64,000 nt of DNA from Bacteroidota bacterium. GTDB taxonomy: Bacteria; Bacteroidota; Bacteroidia; Flavobacteriales; Weeksellaceae. Position 1 is the first letter of the stretch, and every line of letters begins with the position of its first letter. A model generated the notes under the pieces. It was not told where the DNA came from. It saw only the letters and a list, made by a program, of their open reading frames with translations, and did no database searches. A program made the translations under genes and the position numbers. Below are positions 16,313-26,256 of this stretch, one piece after another. The DNA lies in assembly GCA_018902795.1 (NCBI GenBank), contig JAHIQD010000010.1, positions 24,023-88,022 of the forward strand, written 5' to 3'.

Positions 16313-16477
16313 TAAAATAAATCTAGTAATATGCAATACAAAGTAGTAAAAATATTTAAAAAATTTATATTTTTTATCTTCTGATGTATTGAAAACCAAT
16401 CAACAAGTCTCATCACCATTGCTATTTTACGAATTTGGGAAAAGTTTCGCTGTAGCTATTTTTTTGGTATTTGGTAT

Positions 16478-16509
16478 AAAAAAATCCGTCTCATTGCAGA
16501 GACGGATTC
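16478..16509 (-). terminator. Terminator of the T9SS type A surface protein gene
   Basis: AATCCGTCTC (16484-16493) pairs with GAGACGGATT (16500-16509). The minus-strand transcript ends in a T-run. Confidence 0.85.
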
Positions 16510-16538
16510 ATTTTTATTAAAAAATATTGTTCAAAATA

Positions 16539-19500
16539 TTATTTTTTGATGGCTTTAATGGTTTTAGAACTTCCGTCCTCCATGTTTAAAGTGACAATAT
16601 AAAGACCTGTTTTAAGATCTGACACATTCAGCTCAGCTGCCGGTTTCATTGTTTTAACCAATCTTCCTGCTACATCGCTGATTGATACTGATTTCACTCC
16701 TTTTACATCAGAGATTTTCACGATATCTGTGAACGGGTTTGGATAAATAGAAATTCCAGTCTTATTTGCAGCGGTAACCGCAAGTGCAGCGTCCGTTGTA
16801 AAAGAGATTTCCAAATTACCTGTGGAATCAACTGACCCATCGTTTGAAACCAATTTAGCATAGTAAGTAGTGCTTGGACTCAAATTAAGGTCATAAGTTG
16901 TAGCTGAAATAGAAGTTCCATTTACCACATCATAATTTCCAGAAGTTGTTCCCACGAAAATTTTATAACTCGTAGCACCAGTTGCCACACCCCATGTGAC
17001 CGTGGTTGGACTTAAGGAAACTCCAGTCGCACCATTAGCAGGAGATGTAATTAACGCTACATCTGGCGCAACGATCTTAACGGTATAGTCTTCAACTTGT
17101 CCGTAACTATAGGTTTGACAAGCAGTGTTATCTGATCCGTCAATCAACTTAATCCTCATCCTTGTATTACCAAATTTGGCGTCAGCAGGGATTACAATGA
17201 TCGCGGTTGCTGGTGCAGTTGCAGAGGCACCTGTAAGCTGAACTCTTTCGGCATCGTCAAAAACTCCATTTTGATTATAATCGATCCAAGCAAAATAATT
17301 ATCAGTTGAATAATATGCAGATCCTTTTACTGAAATCAAGTAAGATCCTTTTCTATTCACATTTGTTGAAATACCTGTGAAATCTTCATATCCTGTAACA
17401 GCAGTGGAGTTATTGTTAATCGTTCCAAAAGTCACATTAGAGATTTTTTCAAATGATGTTGAGGTTGCTCCTGCGGTGCAATAAACCCAAGCTCCAGTTT
17501 TGATCATGGTATAAGCACAACCGGTTGCATCTCCAATACTGTTTGTTGGTACAATTTTCACATAATAAGTTGAATTAGCTGTCAGATTAAGCTGCATACT
17601 CAACGCTGTGGTCAAAGTTCCGTTTACGATATCTGTTCCACCATCAGTGGTTCCAACATATACCTTATAACCAGTAGCTCCATCAGTCAATGCCCATGAA
17701 ATCGTTGCAGGATTTGGCATGATATTAATAAGGCTTCCTGTAAGTGTTGTACATAGAGGAGCGATTGTAGGAGCGACATAAGTAAATTCGTACGCACCCA
17801 TATCTGGCATTGCAGCATCTCTGGTGACTGCAATGTAATCAGTTGTATAAGAAGCAAGTGGTGTTCCCTTGTTATCAAGCAACTGTGTATTTGAGGCACT
17901 TGGGTTCAATTTAAGGAAATCCGCCGAACTTCCATTAGTTGAAAGAAAATCAGCACTAATATTCAGGGAATTAGTTTCTCTGGCGCTCACATGAGTTTGG
18001 AATGCTGACATTGTAGGATACGCAGTAGTACCATTATAATAGATATTTTGGTTGGTTCCAGTCCCTGTGAAGAAATTGTTGTTGTTGGATGTTAGTGCAT
18101 AATTATTAAGATTAGTAGCAGAACTTCTTCTGAATGCAGATGCATAACCTGTGCCCTTAGGTGTGGAAGTGTTGATCACCATATTGTTTCGCATATCCAA
18201 CGCTGCAGTAGTCGCATTAGTGTTGAATGTATGGTAAATACCTGCGGAATTAAAGTTAGTTCCCGAAGATACACCATTCAGATAGATTGAATTATAATAC
18301 ACATTGAGATTTGATGTGGCACCACTGGAAGCAAGATAGATCCCTGCTAAACTTACAGAAGTACTGTTACTGTTGGGGACACGCAAATCACCAATTAGAT
18401 TATTTACAATATTTGTCTTGGCAGAAGCTGTAGCTCCAGTGATGTAAACTCCGTAAAGTAAACTTGTACCATTTGCCTGCGCATTATAAACTTTATTCCG
18501 CAAAATATTGGTAGCCGCAGTGGCATTGGCGTAAATCAAGTAGCCATTTGCCGCAATATTGATTCCGCTTACGGAGTTATCGACAATATCCGTTTGAGGT
18601 CCAGAAGCGGTACTGTAAATTCCATAATAAGTACCAAATGAAGAACCGGTCACTTTATTTTTCGAGGCAGTTAAAGAACCAGTATTCGCAGTACCTGCGT
18701 AAGCGTGCAATATTCCATATACGGGTTGGTAAGTTGTACCGGTATGATTAGCTGTGGTTCCCAAATTGATCTCATTATTATTGGCCGTGAGATTTACTGC
18801 CGTCGAAGCAGTTACACTTAAACAATATATACCCGCATAAGTTCCGCTACTCGTGGAAGTATAATTTAATCGATTTGGCGCATTGACTTTATTATTATTT
18901 ACCGTAAAAGAGGTATTGTCACCGTAAATGTAGATTCCAGCCGCTCCTAAACCTCCGTCTGCAAAATTTATGGTATTGAAAGAAACATTGGATGATGCCT
19001 GATAAGGGCCAAATAAACCATATGCTGTAATATAATTTAATTCACCTAAATTATTGAACGTATTACCAGTGGCAACTGAAGTTCCTCCTACATCATTTCC
19101 GGTATCCCTTAAGGTGTATGGAGCAGCAGATGCATACCCGTTTAGCATAACACCCACTGATAAAGCATTATTGATGATATTTCCGTAAATCTTGTTATTG
19201 CTGTTCAATCCCGAGGTAACGGTTGGCACTAGGGCAGTTCCCGATTCCGTGGAATGTGCAAAGTAAACACCGGCAGTAGCAGTAGCTACGCCACCGCTGA
19301 TAAAGTTTACCACATTATTCTGAATGGTATTATTATTACAACCATCCGTAGCATCCAAAGGATAAAAATAAAACCCTCTTTCAATTGCCGTGGGGGCAGT
19401 ATTATTACTTGTATTTTCCTGAAGCGTAAAACCATCAATGGTCACATAATCTACACCCACAAACTTGAAGAAAGCATCATAAGTACTGGTTCCAACCTGC

Positions 19501-19796
19501 GCGTTAATCATAGGATTTGACCCTGATCCACTTTTTTGGATGACAAGTGGACTACTTGAAGAAAGCGATGCATTCAGAATCAGAGATCCCAAAGAAAATC
19601 CTCCTGAAGGAGCAGTTTCTGTATATCCGGAAGGAACGTTGATTGTGGCTCCGCCAGCACCTACACCATTTGTGTTGAGATCAATGAATGCATCAACCAA
19701 TGTTGGATAATCCACCCCGATGGTTTTTGTCCCCGACACTTGGGCGGAAGCATAAACTCCTAAAAGTACTCCGCAAGTGAGTAAAAGTTTTTTCAT
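16539..19796 (-). CDS. Large T9SS type A-sorted surface protein with beta-helix, Fn3-like and GEVED domains
   Basis: The 1085-residue protein begins with a Sec signal peptide (MKKLLLTCGVLLGVYASAQ). Residues about 40-640 are rich in Asn, Ser, Thr and Gly, with recurring patterns such as NNxI, GIYxxxS and NNxVxG, as in right-handed parallel beta-helix adhesins. Two Fn3-like modules follow (about 680-765 and 910-995). They share the motif ATGYKVYVGTT/ATSYKIFVGTT and flank a GEVED domain (about 790-905, ending YGQVEDYTVKI). Residues about 1012-1085 are a type A T9SS signal (ISIYPNPFTDIVKIS, GLYIVTLNMEDG). It is thus exported through the outer membrane and attached to the surface. A role in adhesion is inferred. 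The -7 box is at 19830-19823. Confidence 0.9.
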   Translation of the reverse strand: MKKLLLTCGVLLGVYASAQVSGTKTIGVDYPTLVDAFIDLNTNGVGAGGATINVPSGYTETAPSGGFSLGSLILNASLSSSSPLVIQKSGSGSNPMINAQVGTSTYDAFFKFVGVDYVTIDGFTLQENTSNNTAPTAIERGFYFYPLDATDGCNNNTIQNNVVNFISGGVATATAGVYFAHSTESGTALVPTVTSGLNSNNKIYGNIINNALSVGVMLNGYASAAPYTLRDTGNDVGGTSVATGNTFNNLGELNYITAYGLFGPYQASSNVSFNTINFADGGLGAAGIYIYGDNTSFTVNNNKVNAPNRLNYTSTSSGTYAGIYCLSVTASTAVNLTANNNEINLGTTANHTGTTYQPVYGILHAYAGTANTGSLTASKNKVTGSSFGTYYGIYSTASGPQTDIVDNSVSGINIAANGYLIYANATAATNILRNKVYNAQANGTSLLYGVYITGATASAKTNIVNNLIGDLRVPNSNSTSVSLAGIYLASSGATSNLNVYYNSIYLNGVSSGTNFNSAGIYHTFNTNATTAALDMRNNMVINTSTPKGTGYASAFRRSSATNLNNYALTSNNNNFFTGTGTNQNIYYNGTTAYPTMSAFQTHVSARETNSLNISADFLSTNGSSADFLKLNPSASNTQLLDNKGTPLASYTTDYIAVTRDAAMPDMGAYEFTYVAPTIAPLCTTLTGSLINIMPNPATISWALTDGATGYKVYVGTTDGGTDIVNGTLTTALSMQLNLTANSTYYVKIVPTNSIGDATGCAYTMIKTGAWVYCTAGATSTSFEKISNVTFGTINNNSTAVTGYEDFTGISTNVNRKGSYLISVKGSAYYSTDNYFAWIDYNQNGVFDDAERVQLTGASATAPATAIIVIPADAKFGNTRMRIKLIDGSDNTACQTYSYGQVEDYTVKIVAPDVALITSPANGATGVSLSPTTVTWGVATGATSYKIFVGTTSGNYDVVNGTSISATTYDLNLSPSTTYYAKLVSNDGSVDSTGNLEISFTTDAALAVTAANKTGISIYPNPFTDIVKISDVKGVKSVSISDVAGRLVKTMKPAAELNVSDLKTGLYIVTLNMEDGSSKTIKAIKK

Positions 19797-19822
19797 AAAT
19801 ATTTATATTTGTTAAACGGTGC

Positions 19823-19830
19823 CAAAACTA
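19823..19830 (-). promoter_or_regulatory. -7 promoter element of the T9SS type A gene
   Basis: TAGTTTTG on the minus strand lies 26 bases before the ATG at 19796. Confidence 0.55.
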
Positions 19831-19963
19831 GTACTTTTAATTTAATAAAACCCTATTTTGTTGACAAAAATCTAACAATTACGGAAAACCTTTATGAAAT
19901 AGGCAATTTTAACTTCTTGCCGACAGTAAAACAACCCGCTAAAACAGCATCTATGAAGTTTTT

Positions 19964-20251
19964 TTACAATTCCTGGCCGCGATAAAAATTTCTCAGCCTT
20001 CTGTTCTCATTTTTAAGCATTTCCATTTTTTGCAGCAGATGATGGATGATTTCGATGCCGGGTAAATTCACTTCCAGATCATAATGCCAGTTCGCCAGCC
20101 TTTCGAATACAGGCAGTTCCTCATAATGTAGGTATTTTATCTCGTTCTCGGTTTCTGTTCTCAGCAGCCCCGATTCTTCCAGCAGATCGAAAAAAGTAAT
20201 TTCGATATTGTAGATTTTCACGAGTTCTTCGCGGGATATTCTGTCCGTCAT
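19964..20251 (-). CDS. CbpM-like chaperone modulator
   Basis: The 95-residue protein contains a MerR-like N-terminal part ([26 protein letters not shown]) and a helical C-terminus ([21 protein letters not shown]). This is the pattern of CbpM, which binds the J domain of CbpA and tunes it. Its ATG overlaps the stop of the DnaJ-like gene by 4 bases (ATGA), so the two are translationally coupled. The function follows from this linkage plus the family resemblance. Confidence 0.82.
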   Translation of the reverse strand: MTDRISREELVKIYNIEITFFDLLEESGLLRTETENEIKYLHYEELPVFERLANWHYDLEVNLPGIEIIHHLLQKMEMLKNENRRLRNFYRGQEL

Positions 20252-21177
20252 GGCTGTAAATCTTTAATTTGTTGGAATAATTCTTTTTCTTTCTGGGTTA
20301 AATCTGTCGGCAGTTTGATGCGGTAGGTCACCACTAAATCTCCGAATTCGCCTTCTTTTTTGTAAACAGGAAAACCCTTTCCTTTCAGGCGTACCTTGGT
20401 CCCATTCTGGGTTTCAGGTTTTACTTTGAGGTTAACACTTCCATCAAGCGTTTTTATATTCACCTCACCTCCCAAAATTGCCGTGTAAAGATCAATTTCC
20501 ACCTCAGCACTCAGATTGTCACCGTTTCTTTTGAAATGATGATCTTCCGCAATATTAAAAGTAATGTACAGGTCTCCGTGAGGGCCGCCGTTATATCCCG
20601 GATTTCCGTGACCTTTGAGCTTTATTTTCTGTCCGTCGGCCACTCCTGCAGGAATGGTTATACGGACTTTTTTACCGTTGATTTCGAAAGTCTGCTGATG
20701 GGTTTTTGCTGCATCACGTAAGTGGAGATTCAGTTCCGCAGAAACATCCTGACCCTTAAATTTTCCTGAGGCACTTCCTTTGGAACTTCTTCCAAATCCA
20801 CCTCCTGCTCCGCCACCAAACATACTTTGGAAAAAATCTGAAAAATCCTCGCCTTCCCCAAAATCAGCTCCCGAAAAACCACCATAATTTCCGCCTTGCC
20901 GTGACTGCTGATGCTGTCTTTGCTGATGCTGCGCTTTTTCGTACTCGTCGCCATGCTTCCAGTGTTCGCCATATCTGTCGTACTTTTCACGGTTTTCTAC
21001 ATGACTCAACACTTCGTTGGCTTCGTTAATTTCCTTGAATTTTTTCTCGGCCTCCTTATCACCGGGATTCACGTCGGGGTGATACTTCCGGGCAAGCTTT
21101 CGGTAAGCCTTTTTTATTTCGTCTGCGGTTGCCTTTTTGTCAACTCCCAATATTCTGTAATAATCTATATATGCCAT
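20248..21177 (-). CDS. DnaJ/CbpA-like co-chaperone
   Basis: The 309-residue protein has a J domain at residues 3-70 ([35 protein letters not shown], with the HPD motif). A Gly/Gln/Phe-rich linker (about 80-135) follows, then a DnaJ C-terminal double beta-sandwich ([21 protein letters not shown] and [19 protein letters not shown]). The cysteine-rich zinc domain of true DnaJ is absent, which places it in the CbpA class. It would stimulate DnaK ATPase. The promoter box is at 21202-21195 and cbpM follows in the same operon. Confidence 0.92.
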   Translation of the reverse strand: MAYIDYYRILGVDKKATADEIKKAYRKLARKYHPDVNPGDKEAEKKFKEINEANEVLSHVENREKYDRYGEHWKHGDEYEKAQHQQRQHQQSRQGGNYGGFSGADFGEGEDFSDFFQSMFGGGAGGGFGRSSKGSASGKFKGQDVSAELNLHLRDAAKTHQQTFEINGKKVRITIPAGVADGQKIKLKGHGNPGYNGGPHGDLYITFNIAEDHHFKRNGDNLSAEVEIDLYTAILGGEVNIKTLDGSVNLKVKPETQNGTKVRLKGKGFPVYKKEGEFGDLVVTYRIKLPTDLTQKEKELFQQIKDLQP

Positions 21178-21194
21178 CAGATCAATTATTTATT

Positions 21195-21202
21195 CAAATT
21201 TA
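21195..21202 (-). promoter_or_regulatory. -7 promoter element of the cbpA-cbpM operon
   Basis: TAAATTTG on the minus strand lies 17 bases before the ATG at 21177. Confidence 0.5.
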
Positions 21203-21298
21203 TAAAAAATTTGGGCATACTTTTTTAAAGGTAATAAGATTAATATAGCTTTAACCTTCATGGTAACGTTTTTGATGGAATCTAGGAATAAAATCAAT

Positions 21299-21928
21299 AT
21301 GAAAAACACCATTTTTGTGCTTCTGCTCGTTGCTGTTTCCTGTAAAAAAGAAGTTTCGAAAGATTCAGAAACCATGTCTGAAAACATTCCTACTATTAAC
21401 CGGCAGGATTCTGCAACAGGAAAATTAAGCAATAGAGAAATCCTGAAAAGTCTTAATGACGAAATTATTCAGACTTTAAAAACAAAGAATTATACTAAGT
21501 TTTCAACCTTCATCCATCCTGAAAAAGGGATCCGGTTTTCGATGTATGCGTTTATCCGACCTGAAAAAGACAAACATTTCAACACTGAAGATTTCATGAC
21601 CTACATTGGTAAACCAACAAAATTTACTTGGGGCGAAAAAGACGGCTCCGGTAATCTGCTCATCATTTCATTAGGTGATTATCTTGAAACATGGGCTTTT
21701 AAAAGAGATTTTTCAAGTTCTGAATTTTCCCTGAATGAATTTAAAGGCAAGGGAAACTCTATAAACAATTTAGAAAAGATATATCCTGAAGCCATTTTTA
21801 CGGAGAATTATATTCCCGGATCTGAAAAATACAGCGGGATGGATTGGAATGCGCTGCGTTTCGTTTTTGAGAAATATCAGGGAAAATATTACCTCATCGC
21901 GGTCGTCAACGACCAATGGACGATATAA
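21299..21928 (+). CDS. Small lipoprotein of unknown function
   Basis: From the ATG at 21299 the 209-residue protein has a short lipoprotein signal (MKNTIFVLLLVAVSC, Cys15). The Lys-Lys-Glu after the cysteine does not resemble the surface-export signal, so it may face the periplasm. The mature part has a helix with SNREILKSLNDEIIQTLKTKNYTKFSTFIHPEKG and ends in GMDWNALRFVFEKYQGKYYLIAVVNDQWTI. This pattern, a helix followed by a curved sheet, recalls NTF2-like folds, but I do not recognise the family. An upstream in-frame ATG at 21260 would hide the lipobox and is less likely. The gene converges on the large T9SS gene with a 22-base gap. Confidence 0.72.
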   Translation: MKNTIFVLLLVAVSCKKEVSKDSETMSENIPTINRQDSATGKLSNREILKSLNDEIIQTLKTKNYTKFSTFIHPEKGIRFSMYAFIRPEKDKHFNTEDFMTYIGKPTKFTWGEKDGSGNLLIISLGDYLETWAFKRDFSSSEFSLNEFKGKGNSINNLEKIYPEAIFTENYIPGSEKYSGMDWNALRFVFEKYQGKYYLIAVVNDQWTI

Positions 21929-21950
21929 TTTTTCACTTATGAAAAGAATA

Positions 21951-24900
21951 CTAATTTCTGTTTTTTACGACCACCCATCCGTTGAAAATGCGTCCGTCCG
22001 GAAGCGTAATAATATACCAGTAGGTTGCGGTAGGAACCGGTCTGCTCAGCCATTTTCCATTCCAGATAAATTTATCCGAAGACAGCTGTTCGAAGACCAA
22101 GGTCTGCTGGCGGTTAAAGACCTGGATTATAGATTTTTCACCATCAAATACATCCAGCCCGTCAACTTCCCAGGTATCATTAATCCCGTCGGCATTTGGG
22201 GTAAACGCATTCGGAATATCAAGCATTACTCCTTTTTTTGGAAGCCCGAGGCACTCTTCTCCCAAAAATTTCACGTAGAAAGTAAATACGCCTTTGGGCA
22301 GATTTGGAAATACGTTGCTTGTCTGCCAGATCTGTCCGTCCATGGAATACAAAATGGGCTTACTTCCTGTAGCTATTACGGTATAGGTATTTTCGTTTGC
22401 TACAAGTTGAGTGATGACCGGAACTTCATAATGTTTTACATTGAAAGTTGTTGTAAAAGGGCAGCCGTTTGCTGCGGTAACTTTTAACGAATAAATTCCC
22501 GTTACATTCACACCTAAAAGTTCATGAATAACCGAAACTATTTCTCCTGCTGGATTTTTCCATTCATAAGCAACAAGATTAAGGCCCGTAAAATCAGGTT
22601 TTATATCCACCGAATCATCATATGGACAGAAATAATGATCAGCAATCGCGAAAACGGGTGTCTTTTTTAGTTTTACGTTAATCACAGTGCCCGCAGGACA
22701 TAAACCCGAACTGTTCACTTTTACAAAAATTCCGTTGGTGTGTACGCTGGCGTCAAAGTTAAAACTGTTTGGATTCAGAATCTGATTGGTTCCTTTATTC
22801 AGATCGGTTAAGGTTGGATAATATTCAAATGATCCTCCAGGGAAAATCTGTGTTTCAAAATTCGTTAAATCAATTATTTCCTTACCGTCGTTTCCGTCAT
22901 CACAAGGTTCCAGCAGATACGGGCCAGAATTGGCTAAGGAAACTTTTGTTCCAGCCTGAAGGTCAATGAAGGCTTTGTCATTACATCCCGGAATATTCTC
23001 AACTTTTACCCAGATCCTTGCAGGTAGCGCAGCGATTTCGAAATTAGCAGGATCAGAAATGGCATTAATATTATTCTGAGCGTCCGACTGACTTAAATAA
23101 AATTTAAAACTGTTGTCCGGATTAGCAATATCCACCATTTGAGATGTATAATTCGGCAGATTGACTTCATATTTTCCATCTAAATTACTGTCACAAATCC
23201 CCGAAATAACAGAATTGATGGCTTTCGGAGGAAAGTAGGTTTTAAGATGAATTGCCTTTACCGAATAACAACCGGTAATATTAGACTGAAATCTTGCGAA
23301 AACGGTGGTCAGCGCATTAAATGTATTCTGGATTGGATTAATCTGTGTGGAGCTTAAACCTGCATTCGCTTCCTGCAGCGTATTGTAATAAGTAACTTTT
23401 ACATCCGAGAGCAGGACAGAATTTTGAGTCTGATCAAACATCAGTGCTACCGCATCGTTCAGATTAAAGCTTTCATTAAAGTTAAACTGCGGATCACATT
23501 TGCGCAGCGTCGCATCTGAAAGTACCAAAGCAGGTAAAAATGTAAGTTTAATTTTAAGTGTGCTGACAGAAGAACACGCGCCGGAAGCAAACTGAACCTT
23601 TACGAAAATGGTATTATCAGCTGATGCAACGTAGGCCGCAGGATTGTTAATCTGTCCGGAAAGCGTCTGGTTTGCTACATTATAAGTGGTATAATATGTA
23701 AACTGAACTGGCTGCAGATCAGTATAAATCTGATTCCGATGCTGGGTAAGATCATATATTTCCAACCCATCATTATTATTATCACAAATATTATTCACCG
23801 TGACATTATGAACAGTTTTCACAAGCGGCGTTGAAACCAGATTAACGGTAACCGGGTAAATCTCGGTACAACTCTGAACCTGAACTTTCGCGTACAGCTG
23901 CAATGTACCGGTGAGTGTAACATTTGAAACAGGGTTATTACCGTTCTGCGCCTCAGGCAGCGTATTGTAGTAAGTAACCGTAGCGGGCTGAATGCCTGCA
24001 ATTGAGCTGCTGAACTGCGCCAGGTTGATATTTTCGGTTCCGTTATTACCGATATCGCAGACGTCAAAATTATTCTGCATCGCTACGGGATGAATGAGTG
24101 ACACGGTCAAAGGTCTCACCGTATAGCATTTATTTACATCTTCGAAGCGTACATAAAAAATTTTATTTACTGAATTACCGTCGTCGGTGATGAGCTGTGT
24201 GGATGAAACTGCATTTGCAGGAAGTTCTGCATCATTCTGTGAGAGATGGAAAGTAACGGTTACTCCGGATGTCGGGCTGATCAGCATCGATTGTGAAAGT
24301 GCTGCCAGATCTACCGAAATATCCTGCACGCCGTCGAAACAGATATAAGCAGTTTTCGTATTCGCTTCCACTCTGAAGAAGTTAACGTCCATTTTTACCT
24401 CAGCAACGGAGAAACAGCCGCCGGGATACGCTACTCTTACAAATATAGAATACTTTCCTTCATGGATTTCTGTAAGAGGAGCACCAAAACCTGTATACGC
24501 TTCCTGAAAAGTGGCAAAATAACTGAATGTCACTCCCGGCTCGCTGCTTACCAAACTGTTCAGGTTAGCAGGAAAATCAAAAAGTTCTTTTTTATCATCA
24601 TTAATATCACAGGTATTAACAGGAAAATTGATTGGTGAATTTACAGAAGGACCGGGAGTAAAAGCTACTGAGACAGGACCGAAAACCTGAGAACATGCGG
24701 CAGTTGCAAAGCTCACCCATAGCTGTGTCTGTGAAGTGATATTAGCTGTGGTAACAGGATTGGTAGAGTTCTGGGCATCAACAGCAGAAGAATAATAAGT
24801 TACAGTTCCCGAAGAACCCGGAGCAAAAAGCTGATTATTAAAAGCAGAAAGCTGATAATTGTTTTCAATTCCGTCATTATTAGCATCACACAGCGTTACC

Positions 24901-26168
24901 ACTGTACCCAGAAGCACATTGCTGATAAACTGAAATTTCAGTTCAGCAATTCTGTAACATGTAGGATCAGAGGGATTTTGTATCCTGACATAAAATGTCT
25001 TATCGTTGCTGAGCGTCACATTATTACCTACGCCATTCGTTGCAGTCTGTGCATCAGGCCTCGAGTTATAATAGGTAAAATTAAGGTTTGCAGGATTTTG
25101 CGGCGTCAGTGATTGCCGGTAATTATCCATGTCAATGTTTTCTGAAGTTCCCGATGTAACACAGAATATCTTGGTGTAGTTTTTGGCGAGCGGAAAATCC
25201 GGCGCGAAATTAACATCGATACTGTCGGTAAAAACCAAAGGGCTGCCACAAACATTATACGTCGCTTTAGCATGATACTGCGTGTTTTCTTGCGGACAGA
25301 CGGAAATACTTTTACCGGTTCCTAAAAGCGTATTGCTTGAGTTGAACCACTGGATCACCGGACTGATTACCGGTCCGTCAGGTGAAAATTTCCATGCCTC
25401 TTTATTGGCTTGCCACACTCCGGTATTGCGGTTGGTTGGTGAATATCCCAATGTGCCGTCGCCATTCATAATCCCAAGAAGTGCATTCGGAAACCTGGCT
25501 GTAGTACACGGCAGTGTTTTATGGTCAACAAAAATTTCAATTTCGTTCGTAAATTCTGAAAGTACAATCTGGGAAGAGGATCTGTCATTACATCCTGCAA
25601 TTCTGCCTTCATAAAAATTAATGACCAATTTTCTGCAAGAGCCTGTCCCAATCACAGAATAATAAATTTCAGACTGATCCGAACCCGAGAATACCAAATC
25701 CTGATAAACACCAAAAATCGAATTTAAAGGCAACAGTGGATCCGGATTGCTCTGCCCAATATTGGGATAACTTATTTTGCCCAGCTGGGAAAGATCAAAA
25801 GTAATAAGTCCGTTAGACCCGATGACCAGCTTATTATAATATTTGCCAAAAAAGCAGAAAGTAAAAGGGATATCAATAACCTCGGCGTAAAGATCATCAT
25901 AGTTTGCATTTAAAGCGGTACCGCTGTTAAAAGGCACATAAGGCGTAAAATTGGCAGCAGCAACCGAATAAGAAGAAGTTCCGCGAGTGTCGGGAGCCGT
26001 CGCATTAAGACTGAGACACTGACCATTGACCAAAGGATAGTTGCAGTCTACAAGGACACTACTGTTGCCGGAGTTGTCAGTAACCGTAAGAGACGGACAA
26101 ACCTGAGCTTCATAGAACGACTGCCAAAATGAAGTAAGGAACACAAAAAGAATATAAAACTTTCTCAC
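21951..26168 (-). CDS. Giant T9SS type B-sorted surface protein with nine tandem Cys-Asp repeats
   Basis: The protein (1405 residues, GTG start at 26168) has a signal peptide (MRKFYILFVFLTSFWQSFYEAQ). Its first 300 residues read as a beta-rich domain with a NAFTLG-type pattern. Residues about 333-1175 contain nine tandem modules of about 94 residues. Each opens with C-D-x-N-x-D-G-x-E, carries an aromatic V-T-Y-Y strand and an A-Q/A-N segment, and closes with F-V-K-V then a cysteine. The C-terminus from about 1319 (IPNAFTPNADGINDTWEVDGL) is the CHU_C/type B T9SS signal. Such proteins are exported through the outer membrane, and roles in gliding or adhesion are inferred. The promoter box is at 26190-26183. 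Confidence 0.9.
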   Translation of the reverse strand: MRKFYILFVFLTSFWQSFYEAQVCPSLTVTDNSGNSSVLVDCNYPLVNGQCLSLNATAPDTRGTSSYSVAAANFTPYVPFNSGTALNANYDDLYAEVIDIPFTFCFFGKYYNKLVIGSNGLITFDLSQLGKISYPNIGQSNPDPLLPLNSIFGVYQDLVFSGSDQSEIYYSVIGTGSCRKLVINFYEGRIAGCNDRSSSQIVLSEFTNEIEIFVDHKTLPCTTARFPNALLGIMNGDGTLGYSPTNRNTGVWQANKEAWKFSPDGPVISPVIQWFNSSNTLLGTGKSISVCPQENTQYHAKATYNVCGSPLVFTDSIDVNFAPDFPLAKNYTKIFCVTSGTSENIDMDNYRQSLTPQNPANLNFTYYNSRPDAQTATNGVGNNVTLSNDKTFYVRIQNPSDPTCYRIAELKFQFISNVLLGTVVTLCDANNDGIENNYQLSAFNNQLFAPGSSGTVTYYSSAVDAQNSTNPVTTANITSQTQLWVSFATAACSQVFGPVSVAFTPGPSVNSPINFPVNTCDINDDKKELFDFPANLNSLVSSEPGVTFSYFATFQEAYTGFGAPLTEIHEGKYSIFVRVAYPGGCFSVAEVKMDVNFFRVEANTKTAYICFDGVQDISVDLAALSQSMLISPTSGVTVTFHLSQNDAELPANAVSSTQLITDDGNSVNKIFYVRFEDVNKCYTVRPLTVSLIHPVAMQNNFDVCDIGNNGTENINLAQFSSSIAGIQPATVTYYNTLPEAQNGNNPVSNVTLTGTLQLYAKVQVQSCTEIYPVTVNLVSTPLVKTVHNVTVNNICDNNNDGLEIYDLTQHRNQIYTDLQPVQFTYYTTYNVANQTLSGQINNPAAYVASADNTIFVKVQFASGACSSVSTLKIKLTFLPALVLSDATLRKCDPQFNFNESFNLNDAVALMFDQTQNSVLLSDVKVTYYNTLQEANAGLSSTQINPIQNTFNALTTVFARFQSNITGCYSVKAIHLKTYFPPKAINSVISGICDSNLDGKYEVNLPNYTSQMVDIANPDNSFKFYLSQSDAQNNINAISDPANFEIAALPARIWVKVENIPGCNDKAFIDLQAGTKVSLANSGPYLLEPCDDGNDGKEIIDLTNFETQIFPGGSFEYYPTLTDLNKGTNQILNPNSFNFDASVHTNGIFVKVNSSGLCPAGTVINVKLKKTPVFAIADHYFCPYDDSVDIKPDFTGLNLVAYEWKNPAGEIVSVIHELLGVNVTGIYSLKVTAANGCPFTTTFNVKHYEVPVITQLVANENTYTVIATGSKPILYSMDGQIWQTSNVFPNLPKGVFTFYVKFLGEECLGLPKKGVMLDIPNAFTPNADGINDTWEVDGLDVFDGEKSIIQVFNRQQTLVFEQLSSDKFIWNGKWLSRPVPTATYWYIITLPDGRIFNGWVVVKNRN

Positions 26169-26182
26169 AATCCAATTATTTG

Positions 26183-26190
26183 CAAATGTA
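26183..26190 (-). promoter_or_regulatory. -7 promoter element of the T9SS type B gene
   Basis: TACATTTG on the minus strand lies 14 bases before the GTG start, supporting that unusual start codon. Confidence 0.55.
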
Positions 26191-26228
26191 CAAAGAATGC
26201 CGACATTCTTTATTTGAATCTAAAAAAT

Positions 26229-26236
26229 TACATTTG
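26229..26236 (+). promoter_or_regulatory. -7 promoter element of the dicarboxylate symporter gene
   Basis: TACATTTG lies 20 bases before the ATG at 26257. It overlaps an upstream in-frame GTG, which argues against that GTG as start. Confidence 0.6.
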
Positions 26237-26256
26237 TGTTGAAAACCTATATATCT

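Larger units (their letters stand above)
16231..16538. other. Intergenic region between padR and the T9SS type A gene
   Basis: It contains the padR -7 box (16312-16305) and the terminator of the upstream surface-protein gene (16478-16509). The remaining AT-rich sequence shows no coding potential. Confidence 0.6.
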
